Below, in pieces: positions 1 through 7,255 of a stretch of DNA of 53,454 bases. Position numbers and translations under genes: made by a program. Under the pieces are notes generated by a model. That model made no database searches. It worked only from the letters and a program-made list of their open reading frames with translations, and was not told the origin of the DNA. Origin of the DNA: Methylobacterium sp. WL119. Its GTDB lineage: Bacteria > Pseudomonadota > Alphaproteobacteria > Rhizobiales > Beijerinckiaceae. The stretch covers positions 1 to 53,454 of the forward strand of contig NZ_VRUU01000024.1 in NCBI RefSeq assembly GCF_008039875.1. Reading direction: 5' to 3'. Each line of letters starts with the position of its first letter. Positions within the stretch are counted from its first letter, which is position 1.

Positions 1-2
1 GG

Positions 3-1472
3 GTCGGCCCGGCCGAGGCGCCCGCCGCCCGCGGGCCGGGCTTCGGCTCGGTGGCGACCGCCGGCCTTCTCGGCGGCGTGATCGGCGCCGGCCTGCTCTT
101 CGCGGTGGAGCGCGCCGGCATCCTCGGCAATGCCGGCGACGACGCCCGCCTGAACGCCCTCGACCAGCGCATCTCCGGCCAGCTCACCGGCCTCGACCAG
201 CGCATGGCATCGTTGAGCCCGCGCGACGCGGTCGCCGCCCTCGACAAGCGCGTCGCCGCCAACGAGGCGACGCTGAAGCCGCTGCCCGACGCGGTGAAGG
301 CGGCGGAGGCCGCGGCCAGGCAGGCGCTCGACCGTGCCTCCGGCGCGACGGCCGCGCCCGCCGAGGGCCAGGGCACGACCCCGGCGCCGGCCGCCCAGGC
401 CGCTCTTCCGGCCGACATCGCCGCCCGGCTCGACAGCCTGGACCAGCGCGTCTCCGCCCTGCAGGAGGAGCCGGGCCGCGACCAGGCTGGCGATTCCCGC
501 CTCGGGGTGGCCCAGGCCGGCGGCGACCCCAAGCAGATCGCCGCCCTCGACGGGCGCGTGAAGGCGCTCGAGGACAAGGCGCCCGACAAGGCGGCGCGCG
601 CCCCGGCCGTCGACCTCGCGCCGAAGCTCGCCACGCTCCAAGGCGAGGTCGAGGCACGCACCAAGGCGAACGCCGAGGCCGACCAGGCCCTCGGCCAACG
701 CCTCGACGCCCTGCAGAAGACCCTCGACGAGCGGGTGAAGGCCGCGACCGAGGCGGTGCAGACGGCGACGCAGGCGAGCCGCGAGGCGGCCGAGGCCGGC
801 AGGAGTACGGCCGAGTCGGCGACCAAGGCCCTCGACCGGCGCCTGCAGGATCAGGCCGACAAGATCGCCACCCTGGACAAGGCGGTGGCGCTTCGGGCCG
901 AGGCCAGCACCGTTCAGGCCGCGTTGAAGGTCGTCACCGCCGACCGGATCGCCGCCGCGCTGGAGGCCGGCGTCCCGTATGCCGAGCCGCTGGCGACCCT
1001 GCGCAAGCTCGAGACCGGCGACGCGAGCCGCGTCGACGCCCTGGCGCCGTTCGCCGACAAGGGCGCGCCGACCGCGGACCAGCTCGCCGCCGCGTTCCGC
1101 CCGATCGCCGACAAGGTCGCCGCCGCGCGCAAGGCCGCCGCCGCCAAGGAGGTCGCCGCCAACGGCGACCTCAAGAGCCGCTTCCTCAGCATCGCGGACT
1201 CGATCGTGCAGGTCCGCAAGGTCGATGCGCCGCCGGCCGCCGAGGAGGCTGCCGCCAGCGATCCGACGGCGAAGGTACAGGCGGCCCTAGACCGCGGCGC
1301 GTTGATCGAGGCGTCGCAGGCCTACGAGGCGATGCCGCAGGATCTGAAGGCGCAGACCGGCGATTTCGGCGCGACGCTGAAGGCGCGGGCCCAGGCGGCC
1401 CAGGCGGCCCAGGCGCTGCTCTCCGACGCGTTCAAGGGCCTGCCGACGACCGCGCCGACCGCCAAGCCGTGA
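3..1472 (+). CDS. Mitofilin-like (COG4223) membrane protein, 5' end outside window
   Basis: The frame is open to the left edge, so the true start lies upstream; the first internal start is GTG at 51. A hydrophobic segment rich in Gly, Leu and Ala (about residues 20-40 of the visible part) is followed by several hundred residues of Ala/Glu/Lys/Asp-rich coiled coil. The C-terminal part resembles alphaproteobacterial mitofilin-like proteins encoded between hemD and hemY. Such proteins are thought to be inner-membrane anchored with a periplasmic coiled coil. hemY follows 117 bases downstream on the same strand, which supports the assignment. The biochemical role is not known from sequence. The family call rests on architecture and neighbourhood, not on a catalytic motif. 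Confidence 0.8.
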   Translation, partial: VGPAEAPAARGPGFGSVATAGLLGGVIGAGLLFAVERAGILGNAGDDARLNALDQRISGQLTGLDQRMASLSPRDAVAALDKRVAANEATLKPLPDAVKAAEAAARQALDRASGATAAPAEGQGTTPAPAAQAALPADIAARLDSLDQRVSALQEEPGRDQAGDSRLGVAQAGGDPKQIAALDGRVKALEDKAPDKAARAPAVDLAPKLATLQGEVEARTKANAEADQALGQRLDALQKTLDERVKAATEAVQTATQASREAAEAGRSTAESATKALDRRLQDQADKIATLDKAVALRAEASTVQAALKVVTADRIAAALEAGVPYAEPLATLRKLETGDASRVDALAPFADKGAPTADQLAAAFRPIADKVAAARKAAAAKEVAANGDLKSRFLSIADSIVQVRKVDAPPAAEEAAASDPTAKVQAALDRGALIEASQAYEAMPQDLKAQTGDFGATLKARAQAAQAAQALLSDAFKGLPTTAPTAKP

Positions 1473-1589
1473 TCGCCCCCCTGAGGTGATCGCAGAGACA
1501 CGCCATCCTGCGGGGGCGGCCATCGCCCCCGCCCACATCCTCGTCGCGACGCGACGCCGTCCTCGCGGCTGACAGGAGTACCCGACCTC

Positions 1590-3212
1590 ATGTGGCGCGC
1601 TCTCGCCTTCCTGGCCCTGCTTGCCGTCGCCGCCTTCGGGGCGGTGTGGATCGCCGACCGACCCGGGTCGGTCACCATCGTGTGGAACGGCTACGAGGTG
1701 GCCACGAGCCTCGCCATCGCCCTCATCGGCGTCGGCATCGCGGCGATCGCGCTCGGCCTCGTCTGGGCCGTGGTCCGCGGCATCATCACCCTGCCGGACA
1801 CCCTGGTGAACGGCTCGCGCGAGCGCCGCCGGGCCAAGGGCTTCACCGCCCTGTCGCGCGGCATGGTCGCGGTCGGGTCGGGCGATCCCCTCGCCGCCCG
1901 CCGCCATGCGGGCGACGCCGAGCGCCTGCTCGGCGCGGAACCGCTGACCCTGCTGCTCAAGGCTCAGGCGGCGCAGATCTCCGGCGACCGGCAGGCGGCC
2001 GAGAGCGCGTTCCAGCGCATGGTCGACGACCCCGAGACGCGGGTGCTCGGCCTGCGCGGCCTGTTCGTCGAAGCGCGCCGACGCGAGGACGACGTCTCCG
2101 CCCGCGCCTACGCGGCGGAGGCCGCACGCCTCGCTCCCAGCGTCACCTGGGCGAACGACGCCGTGCTGGAGGCGCAATGCGCCGACGGCGACTGGGGCGG
2201 CGCGCTCGAGATCGTCGAGCGCCGCGGCTCCCTCGGGCTGATCGACAAGGCGGAGGCGCGGCGCCAGCGTGCCGTCCTGCTCACCGCGATGGCGCAGGTG
2301 CGCGAGGCCGGCGAGCCGGAGGCGGCGACCGAGCGCGCGCTCCAGGCGGTCAAGCTCGCGCCCGATCTCGTTCCCGCCGCCAGCATCGCCGGGCGCCTGC
2401 TCGCCCGCCGCGGCGATCTGAAGAAGGCGGCCAAGATCGTCGAGGCCGCGTGGAAGGCCAACCCGCACCCGGACCTCGCCAAGGTCTACCTTAACCTGCG
2501 CACCGGCGATTCCGTGCGGGACCGCCTGGCGCGGGCCGAGACGCTGGCCAAGCTCTCGTCCTGGGCCCCCGAGGCGCGCCTCGCCCTGGCGCAGGCCGCG
2601 TTCGACGCCCGCGACTTCGAGAAGGCCCGCGAGGCGATCCAGCCCCTGCTCGACGACGGCCCGAGCGTGCGCACCTGCCTGATGATGGCACGGATCGAGG
2701 AGACTGAGCACGGCGCCGGCTCGGGCCGCGCCCGCGAATGGCTCGCCCGCGCCGCGCATGCCCCGCGCGATCCCGTCTGGATCGCCGACGGCGTCGCCTC
2801 GCCGACCTGGGAGCCGATCTCGCCGGTCTCCGGCCGCATCGACGCCTTCGTCTGGCAGGCGCCGCCGAACCTGCTCGCCGGCCAGGAGCCGTTCGAGACG
2901 CCGGCGCCGGGCACCGACACGGTCGCGCTCGCGGCGCCCCACGCCGCCCCCGCGGCCGCGAGCACGATGGCGCCCGCTCCCGCCGCCGGGCCCAAGCCGA
3001 CGAACACCATCCCGGCCGGCATCACGCCGGCGAGCGTTGCGCGAGTGCCGGCCGAGGCCGACAAGCCTGCCGTCGCCGAACCCGGGCCGATGCCGGCCGG
3101 CGCTGCGAGCCCCGTGGTGCTGCCGCAGCCGCGTCCCGCCGGTCCGCCTGCAACCGGTTCGCCCGCAACGGCACGCGAGGACGCCGAGGCCAAGGCCCGT
3201 CGCTTCGGCTGA
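1590..3212 (+). CDS. hemY: HemY family TPR-like membrane protein
   Basis: The 540-residue product starts with two close hydrophobic segments (about residues 3-22 and 38-62) around the sequence IADRPGSVTIVWNGYEV, typical of the HemY N-terminal domain. A long alpha-helical TPR-like region follows (about 80-410). The last ~130 residues are low-complexity Pro/Ala. HemY proteins sit in the inner membrane and are encoded with heme genes, but they are not one of the classical heme enzymes; the name should not be confused with protoporphyrinogen oxidase. ATG 1590 is preceded by a GACAGGAG ribosome-binding site. The gene probably forms an operon with the upstream mitofilin-like gene. A strong hairpin follows the stop. 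Confidence 0.88.
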   Translation: MWRALAFLALLAVAAFGAVWIADRPGSVTIVWNGYEVATSLAIALIGVGIAAIALGLVWAVVRGIITLPDTLVNGSRERRRAKGFTALSRGMVAVGSGDPLAARRHAGDAERLLGAEPLTLLLKAQAAQISGDRQAAESAFQRMVDDPETRVLGLRGLFVEARRREDDVSARAYAAEAARLAPSVTWANDAVLEAQCADGDWGGALEIVERRGSLGLIDKAEARRQRAVLLTAMAQVREAGEPEAATERALQAVKLAPDLVPAASIAGRLLARRGDLKKAAKIVEAAWKANPHPDLAKVYLNLRTGDSVRDRLARAETLAKLSSWAPEARLALAQAAFDARDFEKAREAIQPLLDDGPSVRTCLMMARIEETEHGAGSGRAREWLARAAHAPRDPVWIADGVASPTWEPISPVSGRIDAFVWQAPPNLLAGQEPFETPAPGTDTVALAAPHAAPAAASTMAPAPAAGPKPTNTIPAGITPASVARVPAEADKPAVAEPGPMPAGAASPVVLPQPRPAGPPATGSPATAREDAEAKARRFG

Positions 3213-3222
3213 TCGTTCCCGC

Positions 3223-3245
3223 GCCGCCCGGCCCCGCCGGGCGGC
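3223..3245 (+). terminator. GC-rich hairpin after hemY
   Basis: A perfect 10-bp stem (GCCGCCCGGC / GCCGGGCGGC) with a CCC loop lies 10 bases past the hemY stop. There is no T-run, so it is terminator-like rather than a proven intrinsic terminator. Confidence 0.45.
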
Positions 3246-3576
3246 CGGCGGGTGCGACACGGGCATGGCGTCGGGCTTCATCGAACGGCCATATCGCCAC
3301 GGCAAGATACATCCTGTGGTAGGCTCCGACGCGCGGCACCGTTCTGCGCTTCGGTGCGTTTGACCCACGAAACGACCAACCTTTGGTGGTGAAGACGGCT
3401 GCAATCGGCGGTACGCCCGCTTCCCAGGGCAGGTCCGATCGATTATTTGCCGGATAACTTTTCCTCCGAGAGGCCCCACCACTGTTCCAGTTCCGTTCCG
3501 GCCCAGCACACCGCATCGTTCCCTCCGCGATCGGGCCGCACGCCTCGGAGCGCTGGAACCGCATCGGAGCGCCCGC

Positions 3577-4050
3577 ATGGCGCCGACGCGCATGACGACG
3601 ATGCCGCTCGACGACGAGCGCGAGGCGCGGCCGCAGGTTGGCGCGCTGCCGTTCCGGCGCGAGCCCGACGGCAGCTACAGCGTGCTCCTCGTCACCTCCC
3701 GCGAGAGCCGGCGCTGGGTGATCCCGAAGGGGTGGCCGATGAAGGGGCGCAAGCCCTTCGAGGCGGCGGCCCGCGAGGCCTACGAGGAGGCCGGCGTGAT
3801 CGGCCAGATCGGCAAGCGGCCGCTCGGCTTCTACCTCTACCAGAAGCGCCTGAAGAACCGCGACGCGGTGCTGTGCCAGGTGAAGGTGTTTCCGCTCGAG
3901 GTGCGCAAGCACCGCAAGACCTGGCCGGAGCAGCACCAGCGCGAGCAGCGCTGGTTCACCCCCGCGGACGCCGCCGAGGCGGTGACCGAGCCGGGCTTAG
4001 CCGCGATCATCCGCGCGGCGCTGAAGCGCGACGGCCGCCCCAAAACGTGA
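3577..4050 (+). CDS. Nudix hydrolase (diphosphoinositol-polyphosphate phosphohydrolase-like)
   Basis: The 157-residue protein contains a Nudix box in which REAYEEAGV is preceded by PKGWPMKGRKPFEAAA. The canonical first glutamate of the box is replaced by a basic residue, as happens in this alphaproteobacterial subgroup, while the metal-binding REXXEE core is intact. Nudix enzymes hydrolyse nucleoside diphosphates linked to another moiety; the substrate cannot be told here. The first ATG (3577) is used, but ATG at 3592 is also possible. The gene stands alone: 364 bases separate it from hemY, and tRNA-Thr follows 118 bases downstream. The stretch 3246-3576 holds no recognisable gene. Confidence 0.85.
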   Translation: MAPTRMTTMPLDDEREARPQVGALPFRREPDGSYSVLLVTSRESRRWVIPKGWPMKGRKPFEAAAREAYEEAGVIGQIGKRPLGFYLYQKRLKNRDAVLCQVKVFPLEVRKHRKTWPEQHQREQRWFTPADAAEAVTEPGLAAIIRAALKRDGRPKT

Positions 4051-4168
4051 CCCACCCGGTCGATTGCGCCCTCGGGACCGCCAAGCGCGATTGCCAAGCC
4101 GCCGTCGATCCCTTAAAGCCCCTCTCGGTCGGACGGAGACGCCCCCTCGCGGGCCCCGGATCGCCGTT

Positions 4169-4243
4169 GCTGCGGTAGCTCAGTGGTAGAGCACCTCATT
4201 GGTAATGAGGAGGTCGTGGGTTCGATCCCCCCTCGCAGCACCA
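4169..4243 (+). tRNA. tRNA-Thr (anticodon GGT), island attachment gene
   Basis: A full cloverleaf can be folded. The acceptor stem pairs GCTGCGG with TCGCAGC, using one G-T pair. The D-arm is TAGCTCAGTGGTAGAGC. The anticodon stem CCTCA/TGAGG carries the loop TTGGTAA, giving anticodon GGT. The T-arm contains GGGTTCGATCCCC. CCA is encoded at 4241-4243. The 3' part from the anticodon loop onward is repeated at 25891-25936, so this gene is the integration target of the downstream element and stays functional after insertion. Confidence 0.96.
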
Positions 4244-4244
4244 T
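4199..4244 (+). repeat. attL core (tRNA 3' end)
   Basis: These 46 bases, from the anticodon loop to one base past CCA, are identical to 25891-25936. The bases just outside differ: A versus T on the left, T versus C on the right. The repeat defines the left junction. Confidence 0.92.
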
Positions 4245-4310
4245 TAATCTGCGTTTCAGCACAAAGCTTTAGCTCCATTTTGGGGGCGCCGTTCGTGGTG
4301 CTCTTTTCGC

Positions 4311-4333
4311 GTGGGCAGCGCGTGGGCAGCACC
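4311..4333 (+). repeat. Candidate integrase arm-type repeats, left arm
   Basis: GTGGGCAGC occurs twice in tandem (4311 and 4322), about 70-90 bases inside attL. The second copy extends to TGGGCAGCACC, which recurs in the same orientation at 25759-25769 in the right arm. Repeats in both arms of a tyrosine-recombinase element are the expected pattern of arm binding sites, but binding is inferred only. Confidence 0.35.
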
Positions 4334-4515
4334 AATTTCGTCTGCCTGATGACCTCGTCCTGCGTCACCCTGCCACGCCGATACTTCCACTTGAGCTTCG
4401 GTGGCCATCGTCGCTCGACGCGAAAGCGGCGACTAATCCTCCGCGGTAGCTCTGCCCCTGCAATAGGGCATCTGGCCCCGCTGACCGGCGGCCACCCGTT
4501 GTGCCATCAGCGGGC

Positions 4516-4767
4516 ATGATCCGGGTTATCAAGCACATCCTCATCGAGCCCACGGCCGATCGGGCTGATCGCATCGACAGCATTCGTGCGGCCATCCTAG
4601 CGGCGTTCCCGGACGCGACGACCGACATCGTCCCGGGTCTGCTCGACGATGACCTCGTGGTGGAGGTTCGGCTTCCGCTCTCGCAGCTCGACGAGTGGCA
4701 GGCCGTCCGGAAACGCTGGGGCGACTTCAGCGCGGTTGGGCACGATATTGAACGGCGCATCGCTTGA
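4516..4767 (+). CDS. Small hypothetical protein at left end of island
   Basis: This 83-residue ORF from ATG 4516 (an in-frame GTG at 4501 would add five residues) encodes a protein beginning MIRVIKHILIEP. It has a balanced, acidic composition and alternating strand/helix character, as expected of a real small domain. No family is recognised. An opposing ORF overlaps it but has a far less protein-like composition. There is no strong ribosome-binding site. It lies between attL and the sugar operon; the stretches 4245-4515 and 4768-5035 contain no other recognisable gene. Confidence 0.4.
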   Translation: MIRVIKHILIEPTADRADRIDSIRAAILAAFPDATTDIVPGLLDDDLVVEVRLPLSQLDEWQAVRKRWGDFSAVGHDIERRIA

Positions 4768-5035
4768 GCTCGCGACTGAGCGGAAACGCGTGGCGCTCAT
4801 TGCGGTCGCTAAGGTGCTTAGCCACTCGTCCAGGCGTTGGCATCGAAGCATTCTGCTTATGCCGCACAGTCATCTATCGCTGACACCTTCTGTCGGACCG
4901 CCCCGGACCTGGCATCGCCGGCAGTCAGACCTGTCCCGTTCAAGAAACCATGTTTGCTCGAGAGGTATCTAAGACTTGCCGCTTCTTCGGTCCGCCCGGC
5001 AAATTATCCCGACAAATCCTAGGATAATCTGGCAA

Positions 5036-5064
5036 TTGCACACGATCTTATGATCGATTAATCT
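5036..5064 (+). promoter_or_regulatory. Candidate sigma-70-type promoter of the sugar operon
   Basis: TTGCAC (5036-5041), 17-bp spacer, TAATCT (5059-5064), placed 30 bases before the first ATG in an AT-rich patch within GC-rich DNA. The box match and spacing are good, but no experimental support is visible. Confidence 0.4.
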
Positions 5065-5094
5065 AAAAAAATCAGATCTCGAGATTAAGAAAAC

Positions 5095-5517
5095 ATGATC
5101 TATAGGGAGATCATCGAAGGCGCCGACCTTGTGCCGCAGGTCGTGCACAGTGATGCCAGGGGAAATCTCGTTTCCTTCGAAGAATTTGGCAACGTTCCTT
5201 TCTGCCCCAAACGCGTCTTTGTTATTATGTCGGACCGTCCGGGGCAGGACAGGGGTGGTCATGCTAATTCCTGTGATGAGCTGATCAGCGTCATCAGCGG
5301 CGCAGTGACGATCGAGATCGACAACGGCCGCACTCGTAGCTCCGTGCGCCTCGACAGTTTCGACGAAGCCCTATGGATCCGTGCGGGCATCCTCATTGTG
5401 TTGAAGGATTTCGCGCCGGGTACCGCGCTCGTCGTCTGCGCGTCCGAGCGCTACGAGGACACGCGCCATTTCGACCGCCCGCGCATGATCGTGAAGCGGC
5501 TCGTGTGTCCGGCATGA
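5095..5517 (+). CDS. WxcM/FdtA-like dTDP-4-oxo-6-deoxyglucose 3,4-ketoisomerase
   Basis: The 140-residue single-domain cupin carries the family hallmarks: DARGNLVSFEE near residues 20-30, an RGGHA-type segment (DRGGHANS, about 54-61), and SFDEALWIRAGI. FdtA/QdtA-type enzymes move the keto group of dTDP-4-oxo-6-deoxyglucose to C3, preparing it for amination. The gene is first in a four-gene run with ATGA-type overlaps; its TGA overlaps the next gene's ATG at 5514. The dTDP-sugar precursor must come from host RmlA/RmlB, which are not in this window. Stereochemistry (Fuc3N versus Qui3N) cannot be told from this gene alone. Confidence 0.87.
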   Translation: MIYREIIEGADLVPQVVHSDARGNLVSFEEFGNVPFCPKRVFVIMSDRPGQDRGGHANSCDELISVISGAVTIEIDNGRTRSSVRLDSFDEALWIRAGILIVLKDFAPGTALVVCASERYEDTRHFDRPRMIVKRLVCPA

Positions 5518-6611
5518 TCCCACAGGCGGCGCCGCCGCTCCGGATCGCTCGGTTCCGAGAGGAAATCGACGCGAGCATTGCCCACGTCCTCTCCGGCCCG
5601 TCTTACATCCTGGGGGAAGCAGTCGCTAATTTCGAGGCCGCCTTCGCCGTGACGGCGGGTGTCGAGCACTGCATTGGCGTCGCCTCCGGCACGGATGCGC
5701 TGGCGCTGGCTCTGCGGGCGTTGGGGGTCGGGCTCGGCGATGAGGTGCTGTTGCCCTCGCTGACCTTCGCCGGCACCGCCCAGGCGATCCTGCATTGCGG
5801 TGCCGTCCCGGTCTTCGTCGAGGTCGATGCTGCCACTCGCTGCATCGACCCGGTAGCTGCGGAGCGGGTTATCGGTCCCCGCACTGTCGCCCTAGTGCCG
5901 GTCCACCTGTTCGGCCACCCGGCCGACATGCACGCACTGATGGTGCTGGCGGATAAACACCGCCTCGCGGTGGTGGAGGATTGTGCCCAGAGCCACGGCG
6001 GCACCCTCGACGGGAGAGCGCTCGGCAGTTTTGGTCACGCAGCGGCTTATTCCTTCTACCCAACCAAGAACCTCGGCGGGGTCGGTGACGGTGGTGCCGT
6101 GGTTACGGCGGACCCGGCTATAGCCGACCGCTTAAGGCGCCTACGCTGTTATGGCTTCGCAGCGGGTGAGCGGGTGAGCGGCGGGATCGGCTTCAACTCC
6201 CGTCTCGATGAGATCCAGGCGGCGATCCTCCTCGCTCTGCTGCCACATCTAGCGGAAGCCAATGCTGAGCGAAGGGCAAGCGCAGCTCGCTACCGGGCGC
6301 TGCTTGCGGGGATGGGGATTGGCATGCCGCCCGAGCACGCCGGAAGTGTTTATCATCAGTTCGCGGTGACCGTTCCCGACCGGGACAGGTTGAAACGCCG
6401 CCTAGACGCGGCGGGGATCGGCACGGCAGTTCATTACGCGCCGGGTCTGCACCGCCACCCGGCCTTCGCCGAGGGCGCTCGCACTCCCCTGTCTATTACA
6501 GATGCGCTGGCGGACAGTCTCCTTAGCCTGCCGATCCAGCCCGAGGTTGCGTCGAACCACGAGGGGCGCGTGGCTTTGGCGATCCGAGGACTCCTTCATT
6601 GCGCGGAGTGA
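5514..6611 (+). CDS. DegT/DnrJ/EryC1/StrS aminotransferase (FdtB-like)
   Basis: The 365-residue protein is a PLP-dependent sugar aminotransferase. It has the VASGTDALALALRALG cofactor-phosphate region (about residues 58-73), VEDCAQSHG, and SFYPTKNLGG containing the Schiff-base lysine (Lys185). Length is normal for the family. The start at 5514 is chosen because it gives an ATGA overlap with the upstream isomerase; an open frame further upstream is only the isomerase in another frame. Following the ketoisomerase it is expected to aminate the 3-keto sugar using glutamate. The next gene overlaps its stop, indicating translational coupling. Confidence 0.92.
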   Translation: MIPQAAPPLRIARFREEIDASIAHVLSGPSYILGEAVANFEAAFAVTAGVEHCIGVASGTDALALALRALGVGLGDEVLLPSLTFAGTAQAILHCGAVPVFVEVDAATRCIDPVAAERVIGPRTVALVPVHLFGHPADMHALMVLADKHRLAVVEDCAQSHGGTLDGRALGSFGHAAAYSFYPTKNLGGVGDGGAVVTADPAIADRLRRLRCYGFAAGERVSGGIGFNSRLDEIQAAILLALLPHLAEANAERRASAARYRALLAGMGIGMPPEHAGSVYHQFAVTVPDRDRLKRRLDAAGIGTAVHYAPGLHRHPAFAEGARTPLSITDALADSLLSLPIQPEVASNHEGRVALAIRGLLHCAE

Positions 6612-7255
6612 TCCTGTACGGGATCGGTTCGCCGATCGTGGTCGATGTCGAGGAGAGCCTGTACCGGGCAAACCTGTCCCTTGTCGCTGGCATCGCCAAT
6701 CATCCCGGCCCGGCCCATCTGCCGGAGGGCGCTCGGATTCTTGTGCCTTCCGACCTCTCCGTCGAGGAACGGGACCTGCCTTTCCTCGTGCCCCTGTTCA
6801 CGCCTGGCCACCGGCAGGCGGCCGCTCGAGAGGCCGCTCGGCACGGCCTCAGCCGACCGCTAACCCTGATCGACCCGAGCGTCGCCGCCCCACGTCATCT
6901 GGAGATGGGGCCAGGCTCCTACGTCAACGCCGGGTGCAGCCTCGGCTCCGGCAGCGTGTTCGGCGCTTTCGTCTTCATCAATCGTGGGGCAAGCCTCGGC
7001 CACCATGTCCGAAGCGGCGAATACGTTTCGGTTGGGCCCGGCGCCGTACTCGCCGGCCATGTTAGCCTTGGCACGGGCGCCTTCGTCGGCGCAGGGGCGA
7101 CGATCTTACCGGAGGTGGCCATCGGAGCGAACGCCGTCGTTGGTGCGGGCTCGGTGGTGACGAAGGATGTACCGGATGGCTGCCTTGCGCTTGGCAACCC
7201 GGCTCGGATCGTCCGCCAGAACATCGGCGGCTATAGAGGGCTTGCCATTTTATGA
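6608..7255 (+). CDS. Left-handed beta-helix sugar acetyltransferase (NeuD/FdtC-like)
   Basis: The protein has an N-terminal nucleotide-type fold (MILYGIGSPIVV) and, from about residue 95, hexapeptide repeats such as IGANAVVGAGSVVTKDVP followed by GNPAR. This is the NeuD/PglD/FdtC pattern of acetyl-CoA-dependent N-acyltransferases. The GTG start at 6608 gives a GTGA overlap with the aminotransferase stop; a TTG at 6599 is an alternative. In context it probably N-acetylates the 3-amino-3,6-dideoxyhexose made by the two preceding enzymes. Its stop overlaps the ATG of the glycosyltransferase. Confidence 0.88.
   Translation: MILYGIGSPIVVDVEESLYRANLSLVAGIANHPGPAHLPEGARILVPSDLSVEERDLPFLVPLFTPGHRQAAAREAARHGLSRPLTLIDPSVAAPRHLEMGPGSYVNAGCSLGSGSVFGAFVFINRGASLGHHVRSGEYVSVGPGAVLAGHVSLGTGAFVGAGATILPEVAIGANAVVGAGSVVTKDVPDGCLALGNPARIVRQNIGGYRGLAIL

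Noticed and set aside
1287..3593. Long minus-strand open frame opposite hemY
   Set aside because: It is a GC-rich shadow frame with Arg/Gly-rich unnatural composition; hemY on the other strand has clear family features.
4180..4368. Minus-strand ORF across tRNA-Thr ending in GDRTHDLLITNEVLYH
   Set aside because: It is the antisense translation of the tRNA, a well-known annotation artefact; the tRNA fold explains the sequence.
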